The notes under the pieces were generated by a model. The model was not told where the DNA came from, ran no database searches, and saw only the letters and a program-made list of their open reading frames with translations. Of a stretch of DNA of 64,000 nt, positions 1-8,492 are shown one piece after another. Origin of the DNA: Streptomyces guryensis (GTDB lineage Bacteria; Actinomycetota; Actinomycetes; Streptomycetales; Streptomycetaceae); assembly GCF_021261325.1 (NCBI RefSeq), contig NZ_JAJSBI010000015.1, forward strand, positions 1-64,000, in the 5' to 3' direction. A program made the translations under genes and the position numbers. How positions within the stretch are numbered: the stretch's first letter is position 1; every line of letters begins with the position of its first letter.

Positions 1-185
1 CTCGCCCCGACCGAAACCGGCCGAGAACGGGGTATCAACATATCTGGCGTTGATTTTTGGCACGCTGTTGAGTTCTCAAGGAACGGACGCTTCCTTTGTA
101 CTCACCCTCTCGGGCTTTCCTCCAGGCGCTTCCCTTCGGTGTTCCAAACTCTATCAGTGTTTTTCCGTCCCCCTGACCACCTCCC
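1..185 (-). promoter_or_regulatory. rRNA operon leader and proximal promoter (16S gene lies left of the window)
   Basis: Read on the minus strand, this is the conserved Streptomyces pre-16S leader: the antitermination-type segment TTGAGAACTCAA (68-79), then AACAGCGTGCC and a segment running to the left edge. Upstream is a promoter-like element with -10 TGATAGAGT (minus strand, 148-156) and a weak -35 near 174-179. The 16S gene itself would begin beyond base 1. Recognition rests on remembered leader sequence of Streptomyces rrn operons, not on a search. The small minus-strand ORF across this region has no coding character and is not called. Confidence 0.75.
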
Positions 186-287
186 TGCAGGCATGCAGAA
201 GGTGACCCCGAGATAGGATCTGACAAGTGTGGGTGATGCTGAACCAAGGACGCTTGGTCGCGTCGCTCGGCCTCAAGCAGGAGTACG

Positions 288-317
288 ACTGTACACGGGG
301 CTGGGAAGCAGGTGCAA
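288..317 (-). promoter_or_regulatory. candidate upstream promoter of the leftward rRNA operon
   Basis: On the minus strand, TTGCAC (312-317) is followed after exactly 18 bases by TACAGT (288-293), close to the vegetative consensus for streptomycete SigHrdB. It points to the rRNA leader and would be one of the multiple tandem promoters usual for rrn operons. Its -35 box lies 12 bp from the DasR-type operator at 330-345. Mapping is by pattern only. Confidence 0.5.
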
Positions 318-329
318 ATCGATAGGGCT

Positions 330-345
330 GGTGGTCTAGACCACT
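330..345. promoter_or_regulatory. DasR operator (dre site) upstream of crr-ptsI
   Basis: The 14-bp perfect palindrome GTGGTCTAGACCAC (331-344) sits in GGTGGTCTAGACCACT, one or two bases from the published dre consensus ACTGGTCTAGACCACT/AGTGGTCTAGACCACT bound by the GntR regulator DasR. In S. coelicolor DasR is known to bind upstream of crr-ptsI and to be released by glucosamine-6-phosphate. A possible crr promoter (TGGTGG at 329-334, 17 bp, TATCTT at 352-357) would overlap this site, which would suit repression. Confidence 0.85.
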
Positions 346-460
346 ATCCGGTATCTTCCATGCGGAACCGGCAGTTCATATGACATACCCTGCTCCACAG
401 TGCGCCGTCCGGTACAGGGAGTGACGGCCCATATGGATCTCCACCTCTGGGAGGCTTCCC

Positions 461-910
461 ATGACCACCGTGACGTCCCCGATTGCAGGACGCGCCATCG
501 GCCTGGCAGCAGTGCCCGATCCAGTCTTCTCCGGGGCCATGGTGGGCCCGGGTACGGCGATCGACCCCGTGCGTGAGGCGTCCGAGGCCGTCGCTCCCGT
601 GGACGGAGTCATCGTCTCTCTCCACCCGCACGCCTTTGTCGTTGTCGACGAGCAGGGGCATGGAGTACTCACCCACCTCGGTATCGACACCGTGCAGCTC
701 AACGGTGACGGCTTCGAGCTGCTCGTGAACAAGGGCGACACCGTGACGCGCGGGCAGAGTGTGGTCCGCTGGAATCCGGCCGCCGTGGAAGCCGCCGGCA
801 AGTCCGCGGTGTGCCCCGTCGTGGCGCTCGAGGCCACTGCCGAGGCCCTCTCCGATCTTCGTGACGATGGTGACGTGAAGGCGGGCGACAGTCTTTTCGT
901 CTGGAAGTGA
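461..910 (+). CDS. crr: PTS system glucose-type IIA component (EIIA-Crr)
   Basis: A 149-residue cytoplasmic phosphocarrier of the phosphotransferase system; it takes phosphate from HPr and passes it to EIIB/EIIC sugar permeases such as the N-acetylglucosamine system. The single-domain EIIA fold is complete: N-terminal SPIAGRAIGL, then THLGIDTVQL with the phosphorylated histidine at H72 and the assisting histidine H57 in HPHAF. A strong ribosome site GGGAGG stands 6 bases before the ATG. It is first gene of a two-gene operon with ptsI, 78 bp downstream, behind the DasR operator. ptsH is not in the window, as in S. coelicolor where it lies elsewhere. Confidence 0.95.
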   Translation: MTTVTSPIAGRAIGLAAVPDPVFSGAMVGPGTAIDPVREASEAVAPVDGVIVSLHPHAFVVVDEQGHGVLTHLGIDTVQLNGDGFELLVNKGDTVTRGQSVVRWNPAAVEAAGKSAVCPVVALEATAEALSDLRDDGDVKAGDSLFVWK

Positions 911-988
911 CGTCAGTGCCGTCGTATGACGGCAAGCAGGACAACCACAGCGGCGGCGGGACCCGCCGCACTATCGGAGACGGGTGAG

Positions 989-2659
989 ATGGAGACAACG
1001 CTGCAAGGCGTCGGTGTGAGTCACGGTGTGGCGATCGGCGAGGTTCGGCACATGGGAACGGCGGTGCTGGAGCCGCCTGCCAAGCAGATTCCGGCCGAGG
1101 ACGCGGAGCGTGAACAGGGGCGCGCCCGCCAGGCCGTGGACGCTGTGGCGGCCGACCTGATGGCGCGCGGCAATCTGGCGGGGGGCGAAGCCCAGGCGGT
1201 GCTCGAGGCACAGGCCATGATGGCGCAGGACCCCGAGCTGATGGCGGATGTCGAACGGCGTATCACCGTCGGCAGTTCGGCCGAGCGTGCCGTGTACGAC
1301 GCGTTCGCCGCGTACCGCGCTCTGCTGGCAGGTGCCGGCGAGTACCTGGCCGGTCGTGTGGCCGACCTGGATGACGTGCGGAATCGTATCGTCGCCCGGC
1401 TGCTCGGGGTGCCGATGCCGGGTGTTCCGGACAGCGACGAGCCATACGTTCTTATTGCACGTGACCTTGCGCCTGCCGACACGGCGCTGCTGGACCCTGC
1501 TCTGGTGCTCGGTTTCGTCACCGAGGAGGGCGGGCCCACCAGCCACAGCGCGATTCTGGCGCGGGCGCTCGGTGTTCCGGCTGTGGTGGCGCTGCCGGGT
1601 GCCGGTGAACTCGCCGAGGGCACGGTGATCGCTGTCGACGGCAGCACCGGCGAGATCCATGTGAACCCCAGTGAGGAGAAGAAGGCGCAACTGGAGTCCG
1701 CGGCCGCTGAGCGCAGAGCAGCGCTCGCCGCCTCGACCGGTCCGGGCGCCACCTCCGATGGCCACAAGGTGCCGCTGCTGGCCAACGTCGGCGGGCCCGC
1801 GGACGTACCTGCCGCCGTTGAGGCCGGGGCTGAGGGTGTGGGCCTGTTCCGCACCGAGTTCCTCTTCTTGGACGACAGCAAGAACGCCCCTTCGGAGGCG
1901 AAGCAGATCGAGGCTTACCGGCAGGTGCTCGAGGCGTTCCCCGAGGGCCGTGTGGTCGTCCGTGTGCTGGACGCCGGCGCGGACAAGCCGCTGGAATTCC
2001 TCACGCCTGGCGACGAGCCCAATCCGGCGCTGGGCGTACGCGGCCTGCGGACGTTGCTCGACCACCCAGAGGTGCTGCGCACCCAGCTGACGGCGCTCGC
2101 GAAGGCTGCCGAGGGTCTGCCGGTCTACCTCGAGGTCATGGCCCCGATGGTGGCGGACCGTGCCGATGCCAAGGCGTTCGCCGACGCCTGCCGTGAAGCG
2201 GGACTGCAGGCGAAGTTCGGAGCGATGGTCGAGATTCCTTCGGCCGCGCTACGGGCTCGGTCGATCCTGCAGGAGGTCGAGTTTCTGTCGCTGGGGACCA
2301 ACGACCTCGCGCAGTACACGTTCGCAGCGGACCGTCAGGTGGGGGCGGTGTCCCGTCTGCAGGATCCGTGGCAGCCCGCGCTGCTCGACCTGGTGGCGCT
2401 GTCCGCGGAGGCAGCGAGGGCCGAGGGCAAGAGCTGTGGTGTCTGCGGTGAGGCCGCGTCCGACCCGCTGCTCGCGTGTGTGCTGACCGGCCTTGGTGTC
2501 ACCTCCCTTTCCATGGGCGCGGCGTCGATTCCCTATGTGCGCACGACTCTTGGCAAGTACACGCTGGCCCAGTGTGAGCGTGCTGCTGCTGCGGCCCGGG
2601 CTGCGGAGAGCGCCGAGGAGGCGCGCAACGCGGCTCGTGCGGTGCTGTCCGGCGAGTAG
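989..2659 (+). CDS. ptsI: phosphoenolpyruvate-protein phosphotransferase (PTS enzyme I)
   Basis: Enzyme I transfers phosphate from PEP to HPr and so starts PTS sugar uptake. The 556-residue protein has the swivelling phosphohistidine domain with GGPTSHSAILAR (active histidine H186) and the C-terminal PEP-binding barrel with LGTNDLAQYT and GVCGEAASDP (active cysteine about C486). I chose the ATG at 989 because CGGAG lies 9 bases upstream and the protein then starts at the conserved METTLQGVGVS; an in-frame ATG at 926 would add 21 unconserved residues without a ribosome site. Probably co-transcribed with crr and ended by the hairpin at 2702-2733. Confidence 0.95.
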   Translation: METTLQGVGVSHGVAIGEVRHMGTAVLEPPAKQIPAEDAEREQGRARQAVDAVAADLMARGNLAGGEAQAVLEAQAMMAQDPELMADVERRITVGSSAERAVYDAFAAYRALLAGAGEYLAGRVADLDDVRNRIVARLLGVPMPGVPDSDEPYVLIARDLAPADTALLDPALVLGFVTEEGGPTSHSAILARALGVPAVVALPGAGELAEGTVIAVDGSTGEIHVNPSEEKKAQLESAAAERRAALAASTGPGATSDGHKVPLLANVGGPADVPAAVEAGAEGVGLFRTEFLFLDDSKNAPSEAKQIEAYRQVLEAFPEGRVVVRVLDAGADKPLEFLTPGDEPNPALGVRGLRTLLDHPEVLRTQLTALAKAAEGLPVYLEVMAPMVADRADAKAFADACREAGLQAKFGAMVEIPSAALRARSILQEVEFLSLGTNDLAQYTFAADRQVGAVSRLQDPWQPALLDLVALSAEAARAEGKSCGVCGEAASDPLLACVLTGLGVTSLSMGAASIPYVRTTLGKYTLAQCERAAAAARAAESAEEARNAARAVLSGE

Positions 2660-2701
2660 CCGAGCGGCGGCCGCCGGCTGTTGTTTCGCCGAGTGTTCTT
2701 G

Positions 2702-2733
2702 AGGGGCGCTCCACCCGCGGGTGGAGCGCCCCT
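2702..2733. terminator. bidirectional hairpin terminator between ptsI and the convergent gene
   Basis: GGGGCGCTCCACCC (2703-2716) pairs perfectly with GGGTGGAGCGCCCC (2719-2732); an outer A-T pair extends the stem to 15 bp around a minimal loop. It lies between the converging ends of ptsI (2659) and the minus-strand gene ending at 2741. Confidence 0.8.
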
Positions 2734-2740
2734 TCTGCCT

Positions 2741-3634
2741 TCAGTGGCGGTGGCCCGGGCTCTGTCCTTCCTCCCCGAGGTCCGGCGGTACGCAGTAGTC
2801 GACGTCCGATTCCGGGGAGATCAGGTCTCCGGAATCGATGTCGGTGCAGTAAGCGTCGAACACCTCGCCTGCTGTGAGGGGTTCGAGGCCTTCTCCGCGC
2901 AGTCGCCAGCCGTAGACGCGGTCGGTGGTGCCGGGGGCGCTGGTGCGCATAACGAGCCCGCCTGGGGTCTGGGTGGCGATGCCGAGGGCCAGGACTGTGG
3001 TGAATTCGAGAGCCTCGGCCTCGTCGAGTTGGATGGCGCCTTGGTCGTCTTCGTCTGCGTGGAGGACGGAGAGGAGTGTCTCGGGGGTTGCCGAGACGCT
3101 GCAGACGAGGTGCCGGTTGCCTGCCCCTGCTGTGTCGAGGATGCGTACGACGAGGTGGGAGGCGCGTGTGAAGGCGGCGCGGCCGATGTCCTCGCCGCAG
3201 GAGGCACAGGCGCCGAGGCGGGCGAGGAGGGTGGACGCGTACTCCCAGGTGGCCTGTCGGACGGCTTCGTCGACAAGGGCGGGGACGAGGTCGGCCAGGG
3301 GCTGGCCCTCGTAGGGAAGCACAGGTCCTGTTGTGGCCAGTTCGGCGGTGAAGCGTGTTCGGCTCGACTGGACGTCGGGGTCGAGGCCCGTGTCCGCGCA
3401 GAATTCGGCGTACTCCTGCGGGTCGAAGAGGGCGACCGCGGTGTGACTGCCCTGGGAGGCGCGTGTCTTGAGGAGGGCCTCCACCTGTTGGAGATAGTGC
3501 GTGTGGTTGTCGAAGGTGAAGCTGCGGTAGCGCCGCATGGCACGGAAGTCGTGCTCGTCGGTCAACAGGCCGATGGTGCCTGCGATTTCGCGGTGCAGGA
3601 CGCGTCGCATGGTCTGGTGGTCGGTGTACGCCAT
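2741..3634 (-). CDS. hypothetical protein, cytosolic, about 297 residues
   Basis: I do not recognise this family. The translation from MAYTDHQTMRR shows no signal peptide or membrane segment and is acidic towards the C-terminus (DSGDLISPESDVDY). One CxxC pair occurs in LGACASCGED, too little for a full zinc site. The start at 3634 is preferred over an upstream codon at 3667 because the latter adds 11 non-conserved-looking residues that overlap the end of the exporter gene. It follows the MFS gene by 22 bp on the same strand and is probably co-transcribed with it under the MocR-type operator at 4957-4974. Confidence 0.75.
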   Translation of the reverse strand: MAYTDHQTMRRVLHREIAGTIGLLTDEHDFRAMRRYRSFTFDNHTHYLQQVEALLKTRASQGSHTAVALFDPQEYAEFCADTGLDPDVQSSRTRFTAELATTGPVLPYEGQPLADLVPALVDEAVRQATWEYASTLLARLGACASCGEDIGRAAFTRASHLVVRILDTAGAGNRHLVCSVSATPETLLSVLHADEDDQGAIQLDEAEALEFTTVLALGIATQTPGGLVMRTSAPGTTDRVYGWRLRGEGLEPLTAGEVFDAYCTDIDSGDLISPESDVDYCVPPDLGEEGQSPGHRH

Positions 3635-3656
3635 GTTTCCCCCTGTGCACGGTCGA

Positions 3657-4928
3657 TCAATGCTCACTCACAGTAACCGCGGGCACTGACAATTGCGTCG
3701 GGGTGAGGTGATCACGGACCAGTCGGTGCTGAATCAAGCAGGTCAGACTGATGATGGCGCCGAAGGTCATCCAGCCGACCGGGCCGGTGGAGATGGCCGC
3801 GGTAACGGCCAGTGGCCCGACGCTGCGTTGGGCGGACTGAGCCAGACCGTGCACGCCGAGGTAGGCGCCCTGCGCGGTGCCGGGGGCGAGGGCGACGGAG
3901 AGTTCCCAGGAGATGGTGGCGTGGAGCATCTCGGCCAAGGTGAAGGCAGCGGCCGAGGCCGTGAGGAGCAGGGTCGCGGAGACGGCTCTCCCGGTGGCCG
4001 AGAGCGCCATGGCGATGCCGCCGAGAACGAAGGCGGCTGACAGCGGGAGGAGGAGCGCGCGGGCGGCCGCGGTGGTGGTCCCGAAACGGGCCAGGGGAAC
4101 CTGGAGGGCCACCACCATCACGTTGTTGAGGACCAGCAGCAGGGGGGCGAGGCCGTGCGGTGCGTTGCCTGCGTGCACGATCCACAGCGGCAGGCCGACC
4201 TTGAAGACGGCGTCGTCGAGGAAGAGGACGGTATCGGTGGCTACGTATGCGAGGTAGGCGCGGTCACGCCAGGGGGTTGTGTGTGTCGGCTTGGTCGCGG
4301 GTGCCGGGGTCTTCGAGCTGGTGACGGTGCGGGAGGCGGACGGGGGCTCGCCGCAGCGCAGGGTGAGGAGGGCGGCGGCCAGGAAGGAGAGGGCGTCGCC
4401 GGCAAGGAGCCACTGATAGGCGCTGGTGGTGCCGAGGGCCAGTGCCGCCGCGGCGGCGAGGCCACCCAGGGCCCAGCCGGCGTTGGCGATGGTGCGGTGG
4501 ACGGCCTGGTAGCGGACGCGGTCGGGGCCGGCCACGCGGGTGGCGTAGAGCCTGGTGAGGACGCTTGCCGCGCGATCTCCGAGGCTGCCCACTGCGGAAA
4601 TGGCGAGGAGTAGGGCGTAGTCGTTGGTGGTGAGGAGTGCCAGGGAGGCCATTGCGCGCAGGAGTTGGACAGCGAGCAGGACTCGGGTGAGCGGGAACCG
4701 GTCGGCGATCCGGCCGCCCAGGGGTGCACCGGCGATGCCGATGGCCCCCGCGGTTGCGGCGAGTGTGCCGACCTGCGCGATGGAGAGGCCTGAGACATAG
4801 GTGAAGTACAGGACCGAGACGGACGCCCACAGACCACTGCCGACACGATCGACGAGGGCGATGGCGAGCATTCTGCGTCCGTCACGCCCCCCGGGTATCC
4901 GGCTCGACCATGCGGCTGCGCGGCGCAT
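3657..4928 (-). CDS. MFS transporter, putative drug or metabolite exporter
   Basis: About 423 residues with roughly twelve hydrophobic segments and the MFS loop 2-3 motif GGRIADRFPLTRVLL after the second helix, so an inner-membrane proton-coupled antiporter or symporter is likely; the substrate cannot be read. The ATG at 4928 has AAGGGGGAG 11 bases upstream; a GTG at 4937 is also in frame but only 2 bases from that site. It is divergent from a MocR-type regulator and shares a 54-bp intergenic region containing a perfect inverted repeat, so it is probably controlled by that regulator. The hypothetical gene follows 22 bp downstream. Confidence 0.85.
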   Translation of the reverse strand: MRRAAAWSSRIPGGRDGRRMLAIALVDRVGSGLWASVSVLYFTYVSGLSIAQVGTLAATAGAIGIAGAPLGGRIADRFPLTRVLLAVQLLRAMASLALLTTNDYALLLAISAVGSLGDRAASVLTRLYATRVAGPDRVRYQAVHRTIANAGWALGGLAAAAALALGTTSAYQWLLAGDALSFLAAALLTLRCGEPPSASRTVTSSKTPAPATKPTHTTPWRDRAYLAYVATDTVLFLDDAVFKVGLPLWIVHAGNAPHGLAPLLLVLNNVMVVALQVPLARFGTTTAAARALLLPLSAAFVLGGIAMALSATGRAVSATLLLTASAAAFTLAEMLHATISWELSVALAPGTAQGAYLGVHGLAQSAQRSVGPLAVTAAISTGPVGWMTFGAIISLTCLIQHRLVRDHLTPTQLSVPAVTVSEH

Positions 4929-4956
4929 CGGATGCACTGCTCCCCCTTGCTTTCAG

Positions 4957-4974
4957 TTATGTACTGATACATAA
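4957..4974. promoter_or_regulatory. operator palindrome between the MFS and MocR genes
   Basis: TTATGTA-CTGA-TACATAA is a perfect 7+4+7 inverted repeat in the only AT-rich stretch of the area. On the plus strand its right arm supplies a -10-like CATAAT (4970-4975) 7 bases before the GTG start of the MocR gene, so that transcript may be leaderless. On the minus strand its left arm can serve as a -10 for the exporter. A repressor or autoregulator bound here would cover both promoters. Confidence 0.65.
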
Positions 4975-4982
4975 TTAGCAAC

Positions 4983-6302
4983 GTGGCAACACAATATGGG
5001 ATCACTGGTACGACAGCCAAGGGAATTGCCGGGTCCGTCGAACGGGCCGTGACGGAGGGAACGTTGGGGCCCGAGGCCGCGCTGCCACCGGTGCGGCGGC
5101 TCGCGGACGACCTCGGAGTCAGCCCGGGGACGGTCGCGACGGCCTACAAGGAGCTGCGGCAGCGCGGGATCGTGGTCACGCGAGGGCGTGGCGGAACCGT
5201 CGTGGCGGCGGCGCCGGCGGTGGCGTCACGGAGGCCGCCAAGGGTCCCGGAAGGACTGCGGAACCTGTCCGGCGGGCACCCGGATCCCGCGCTCCTTCCT
5301 GCCCTCGTACCTCCCTCCCGCCTGTCCCCCGGCGTCCGGGCCCATCGCTCGACGCCCCGCCTGGCCCGGCTGGAGGACGTGGTGCGCGACTGGATCGGGG
5401 CCGACGGCGTGCCCGCCAAGCATGTGACGTTCGCGCATGGAGCGCTGGATCTGATCGGGCGGCTGCTGTCCGTGGAGTTGCGGCCCGGCGACGCCGTGGC
5501 CATGGAAGACCCCGGATATCACCATCTGCTGGATCTGGTCACGGCGTTGGGTCTGCGTATCGTGCCGGTGGCCGTGGACGAGGAGGGTGTGCGTCCAGAT
5601 GCCCTGCGTGGGGCGCTGCGGGCCGGGGCGCGGGCTCTGGTGTGCAGCCCGCGGGCACAGAATCCGTACGGCGGCTGTTTCTCCGCCGTACGCCGGGACG
5701 CACTCGTGGACCTGCTCCGGGACGAGCCCGACGTGCTGGTGGTGGAGAACGACCACGCGTCCGCCGTGGCCGGTGCGCCCCTGCACTCGCTGGCTGTCGG
5801 CGGGCTGGCGCGCTGGGTGCACGTGCGGACGGTCAGCAAGTTCCTTGGTACGGATCTGAGGTGGGCCGCGGCGGCGTGCGACGCGACCACCCTGGCCCGC
5901 CACGACGGCAGGCTGCTGCTGACCTCGGGCTGGGTCAGCCATCTGCTCCAGGAGATCGTGTACGGGCTGCTGTCGGACGACGGCACGCGCGCGTTGGTCG
6001 CCCGCGCGCGGGACACGTACGCGCTGCGCCGCGGTGCTCTGCTCCAGGAGCTCGGACAGCGCGGGATCGACGCGCACGGGGCGAGCGGCATGAACCTGTG
6101 GGTGCCTGTGCGCGACGAGTCGGCCGTGGTGAACGGGCTGCGGTCCCATGGCTGGTGGGTCGCGGCCGGCGCCAGGTTCCGGTTGTCGTCGCCGCCGGGC
6201 GTACGGATCTCCGGGACCGACCTGGAACCGGCCGACGCGGCTCGGCTGGCCTCGGATTTCGCTGCCGTGCTCGGCGAGTCCGAGGCCACCTACGGCGGTT
6301 GA
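4983..6302 (+). CDS. MocR-type regulator (GntR HTH fused to class I aminotransferase domain)
   Basis: 439 residues. An N-terminal winged helix (about residues 10-75, with LGVSPGTVATAYKELRQRGIV) is joined to an aminotransferase fold that normally binds pyridoxal phosphate. The PLP-lysine region reads VHVRTVSKFLGTDLRWA, with the lysine in the expected SK context. MocR proteins sense PLP or amino compounds and usually control a divergent gene, here the MFS exporter. There is no ribosome site before the GTG at 4983, but a -10-like box lies 7 bases upstream, consistent with a leaderless mRNA. It ends 10 bp before the convergent acetoacetyl-CoA synthetase gene. Confidence 0.85.
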   Translation: MATQYGITGTTAKGIAGSVERAVTEGTLGPEAALPPVRRLADDLGVSPGTVATAYKELRQRGIVVTRGRGGTVVAAAPAVASRRPPRVPEGLRNLSGGHPDPALLPALVPPSRLSPGVRAHRSTPRLARLEDVVRDWIGADGVPAKHVTFAHGALDLIGRLLSVELRPGDAVAMEDPGYHHLLDLVTALGLRIVPVAVDEEGVRPDALRGALRAGARALVCSPRAQNPYGGCFSAVRRDALVDLLRDEPDVLVVENDHASAVAGAPLHSLAVGGLARWVHVRTVSKFLGTDLRWAAAACDATTLARHDGRLLLTSGWVSHLLQEIVYGLLSDDGTRALVARARDTYALRRGALLQELGQRGIDAHGASGMNLWVPVRDESAVVNGLRSHGWWVAAGARFRLSSPPGVRISGTDLEPADAARLASDFAAVLGESEATYGG

Positions 6303-6312
6303 GCCGCCCCTG

Positions 6313-8280
6313 TCAGGCGCGCTTGCGGGCGAGGTCCTCGTAGAAGTGCAACAGATCCAGGTTGTCGATGGAGCCCGGGTTGACGGCCTTCTCCAGTGGC
6401 GTGCCCTGGAGGAGGCGCTTGACCGGGACCTCGATGCGCTTTCCGGTGAGCGTGTGCGGAATGCCGGGTACCTCGATGATCTCGTCGGGGACGTGGCGCG
6501 GTGAGAGCTGTTCGCGGATGGTCCGCTTGATGCGGTCCAGCAGGGCATCGTCCAGGGCGGCGCCGGGGACCAGGTGCACGAAGAGGGGCATCCAGTAGCC
6601 GCCGTCGGGTTGTTCGACGCCGATGACGAGAGATTCCCTGATCTCGGGGATGCGCTCGACGGCCTCATAGATGTCGGCCGACCCCATGCGCACGCCCTGG
6701 CGGTTGAGCGTCGAGTCGGAGCGGCCGTGGATGACGACGGAGCCGCGGGAGGTGACGGTGATCCAGTCGCCGTGGCGCCACACACCGGGATAGGTGTCGA
6801 AGTAGCTGTCGTGGTAGCGGCTGCCGTCGGGGTCGTTCCAGAAGTGGATCGGCATCGACGGCATGGGGTTGGTGACCACGAGCTCGCCGACCTCGTCGAT
6901 CACGGGCTTGCCGGTGGGGTCCCAGGACTGAAGGTCGGTGCCGAGGCCGGGTGCCTGGAGCTCGCCGATGTGGACCGGGAGAGTCGGTACGGCTCCTGCG
7001 AAGCAGGAGCACACGTCCGTCCCGCCGCTCACGGATGCGATCCACAGATCGTGGCGTACCTCGTCGTGCAGCCACCGGAAGCCGTCGGGCGGCAGCGGTG
7101 ATCCGGTGGTGGCGACGCACTGCACCTTGGAGAGGTCGAAGTCGCGCGCCGGGTGGACGCCGGCCTTGCGGCAGGCCATGACGTAGGCCGCCGAGGTGCC
7201 GTAGAGGGTGGCTCCGGTCCGTTCGGCGATACGCCATTGGGCGCCCGCGTCCGGGAAGCCGGGGCTGCCGTCGTAGAGCACGATCGTCGTTCCGGTGAGG
7301 AGGCCGGAGACGAGGAAGTTCCACATCATCCAGCCGGTCGAGGTGTACCAGAAGAAACGGTCCTCGGGGCCCAGGTCGCAGTGCAGGCCGAGCTGTTTGA
7401 GGTGTTCGATCAGGATGCCGCCCTGGGACTGGACGATGGCCTTGGGCAGGCCGGTCGTGCCCGAGGAGTACAGCACCCACAGGGGGTGGTCGAAGGCGAC
7501 CTGCTCGAAGACGGGCTCCACGTCCGCGCCGGTCAGGGCCGACCATTCCAGGGCGCCCTCGGGGGGTTCGGTGCCGAGGAGGGGGATGTGGACGACGGCA
7601 CGCAGCGTGGGCAGTTCGTGGCGGAGCTCGGCGACGATGTCGCGGCGGTCGTGCTCCTTGCCGCCGTAGCGGTAGCCGTCGACGGTGAAGAGGACGACCG
7701 GTTCGACCTGCTGGAAGCGGTCCAGGACGCTGCGGGCGCCGAAGTCGGGGGCGCAGGAGGTCCAGACGCCGCCCACGGAGGCCGTGGCGAGGAGAGCTAC
7801 GACGGCCTGCGGGATGTTCGGGAGGTAGCCGCTGACGCGGTCTCCGGGGCGTACGCCGAGGGTGCGCAGTTCGGCGGCCAGGGAGCCGACCTGGCGGCGC
7901 AGCTCGGCCCAGGTCACCGGGAGCGGCTCGTGTGTCTCGTCGACGTGCAGGAGGGCTGGTTCGTCCGCGCGGGTGGCGGCCGCGCGCAGGGCGTGCTCGG
8001 CGTAGTTCAGGGTCGCCCCGGGGAACCACTGGGCTCCCGGCATCGAGCGGTCGCCGAGTACGCGCGCGTAGGGCGTCGAAAACCGTACGTCGAACCACTG
8101 GGTGACGGCTTTCCAGAACGTGTCCAGTTCGGCGACCGACCAGCGGTGCAGTGCCGCGTAGCCGCCCTCGGCCGGGGCGCCGTGGTGCTCGGACGCCCAG
8201 GCCTGGAACTTCGTGACCTGCGCCTGGGCGATGCGTTCCGGATCTGGCTGCCAGAGCGGCTGGGGGTTCACGGTCGACAT
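6313..8280 (-). CDS. acetoacetate-CoA ligase (acetoacetyl-CoA synthetase)
   Basis: 655 residues, the normal length for this ANL-superfamily enzyme, which activates acetoacetate with ATP to acetoacetyl-CoA. Seen: the AMP-binding P-loop LYSSGTTGLPKAIVQSQGG, the second core motif FFWYTSTGWMMWNFLVSG typical of acetoacetyl-CoA synthetases, the hinge region HGRSDSTLNRQGVRMGSADI and the C-terminal catalytic lysine region HTLTGKRIEVPVKRLL. The ATG at 8280 has GGGAG 7 bases upstream. Role: ketone-body or leucine-derived acetoacetate assimilation. It appears monocistronic; the divergent GH31 gene starts 212 bp away. Confidence 0.93.
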   Translation of the reverse strand: MSTVNPQPLWQPDPERIAQAQVTKFQAWASEHHGAPAEGGYAALHRWSVAELDTFWKAVTQWFDVRFSTPYARVLGDRSMPGAQWFPGATLNYAEHALRAAATRADEPALLHVDETHEPLPVTWAELRRQVGSLAAELRTLGVRPGDRVSGYLPNIPQAVVALLATASVGGVWTSCAPDFGARSVLDRFQQVEPVVLFTVDGYRYGGKEHDRRDIVAELRHELPTLRAVVHIPLLGTEPPEGALEWSALTGADVEPVFEQVAFDHPLWVLYSSGTTGLPKAIVQSQGGILIEHLKQLGLHCDLGPEDRFFWYTSTGWMMWNFLVSGLLTGTTIVLYDGSPGFPDAGAQWRIAERTGATLYGTSAAYVMACRKAGVHPARDFDLSKVQCVATTGSPLPPDGFRWLHDEVRHDLWIASVSGGTDVCSCFAGAVPTLPVHIGELQAPGLGTDLQSWDPTGKPVIDEVGELVVTNPMPSMPIHFWNDPDGSRYHDSYFDTYPGVWRHGDWITVTSRGSVVIHGRSDSTLNRQGVRMGSADIYEAVERIPEIRESLVIGVEQPDGGYWMPLFVHLVPGAALDDALLDRIKRTIREQLSPRHVPDEIIEVPGIPHTLTGKRIEVPVKRLLQGTPLEKAVNPGSIDNLDLLHFYEDLARKRA

Positions 8281-8492
8281 GGGGCGGCTCCCGGACTGTG
8301 CGCGTCGTATGCGTCGGTCGCGCACGTGCGGGGTGTGCGCGTGACGCGGCTGACACGGACGATGCCATGTGATCGACTTCTACACCAGGGCGCGCCGCAC
8401 ATAGTCCGCGTCGTGAAGATGTGGTCCCGGCACGGGTGAACGGCAGTTGAACGACACACGCGCGCGGGGCGGTCAATGGCAGGGTGAGCAGC

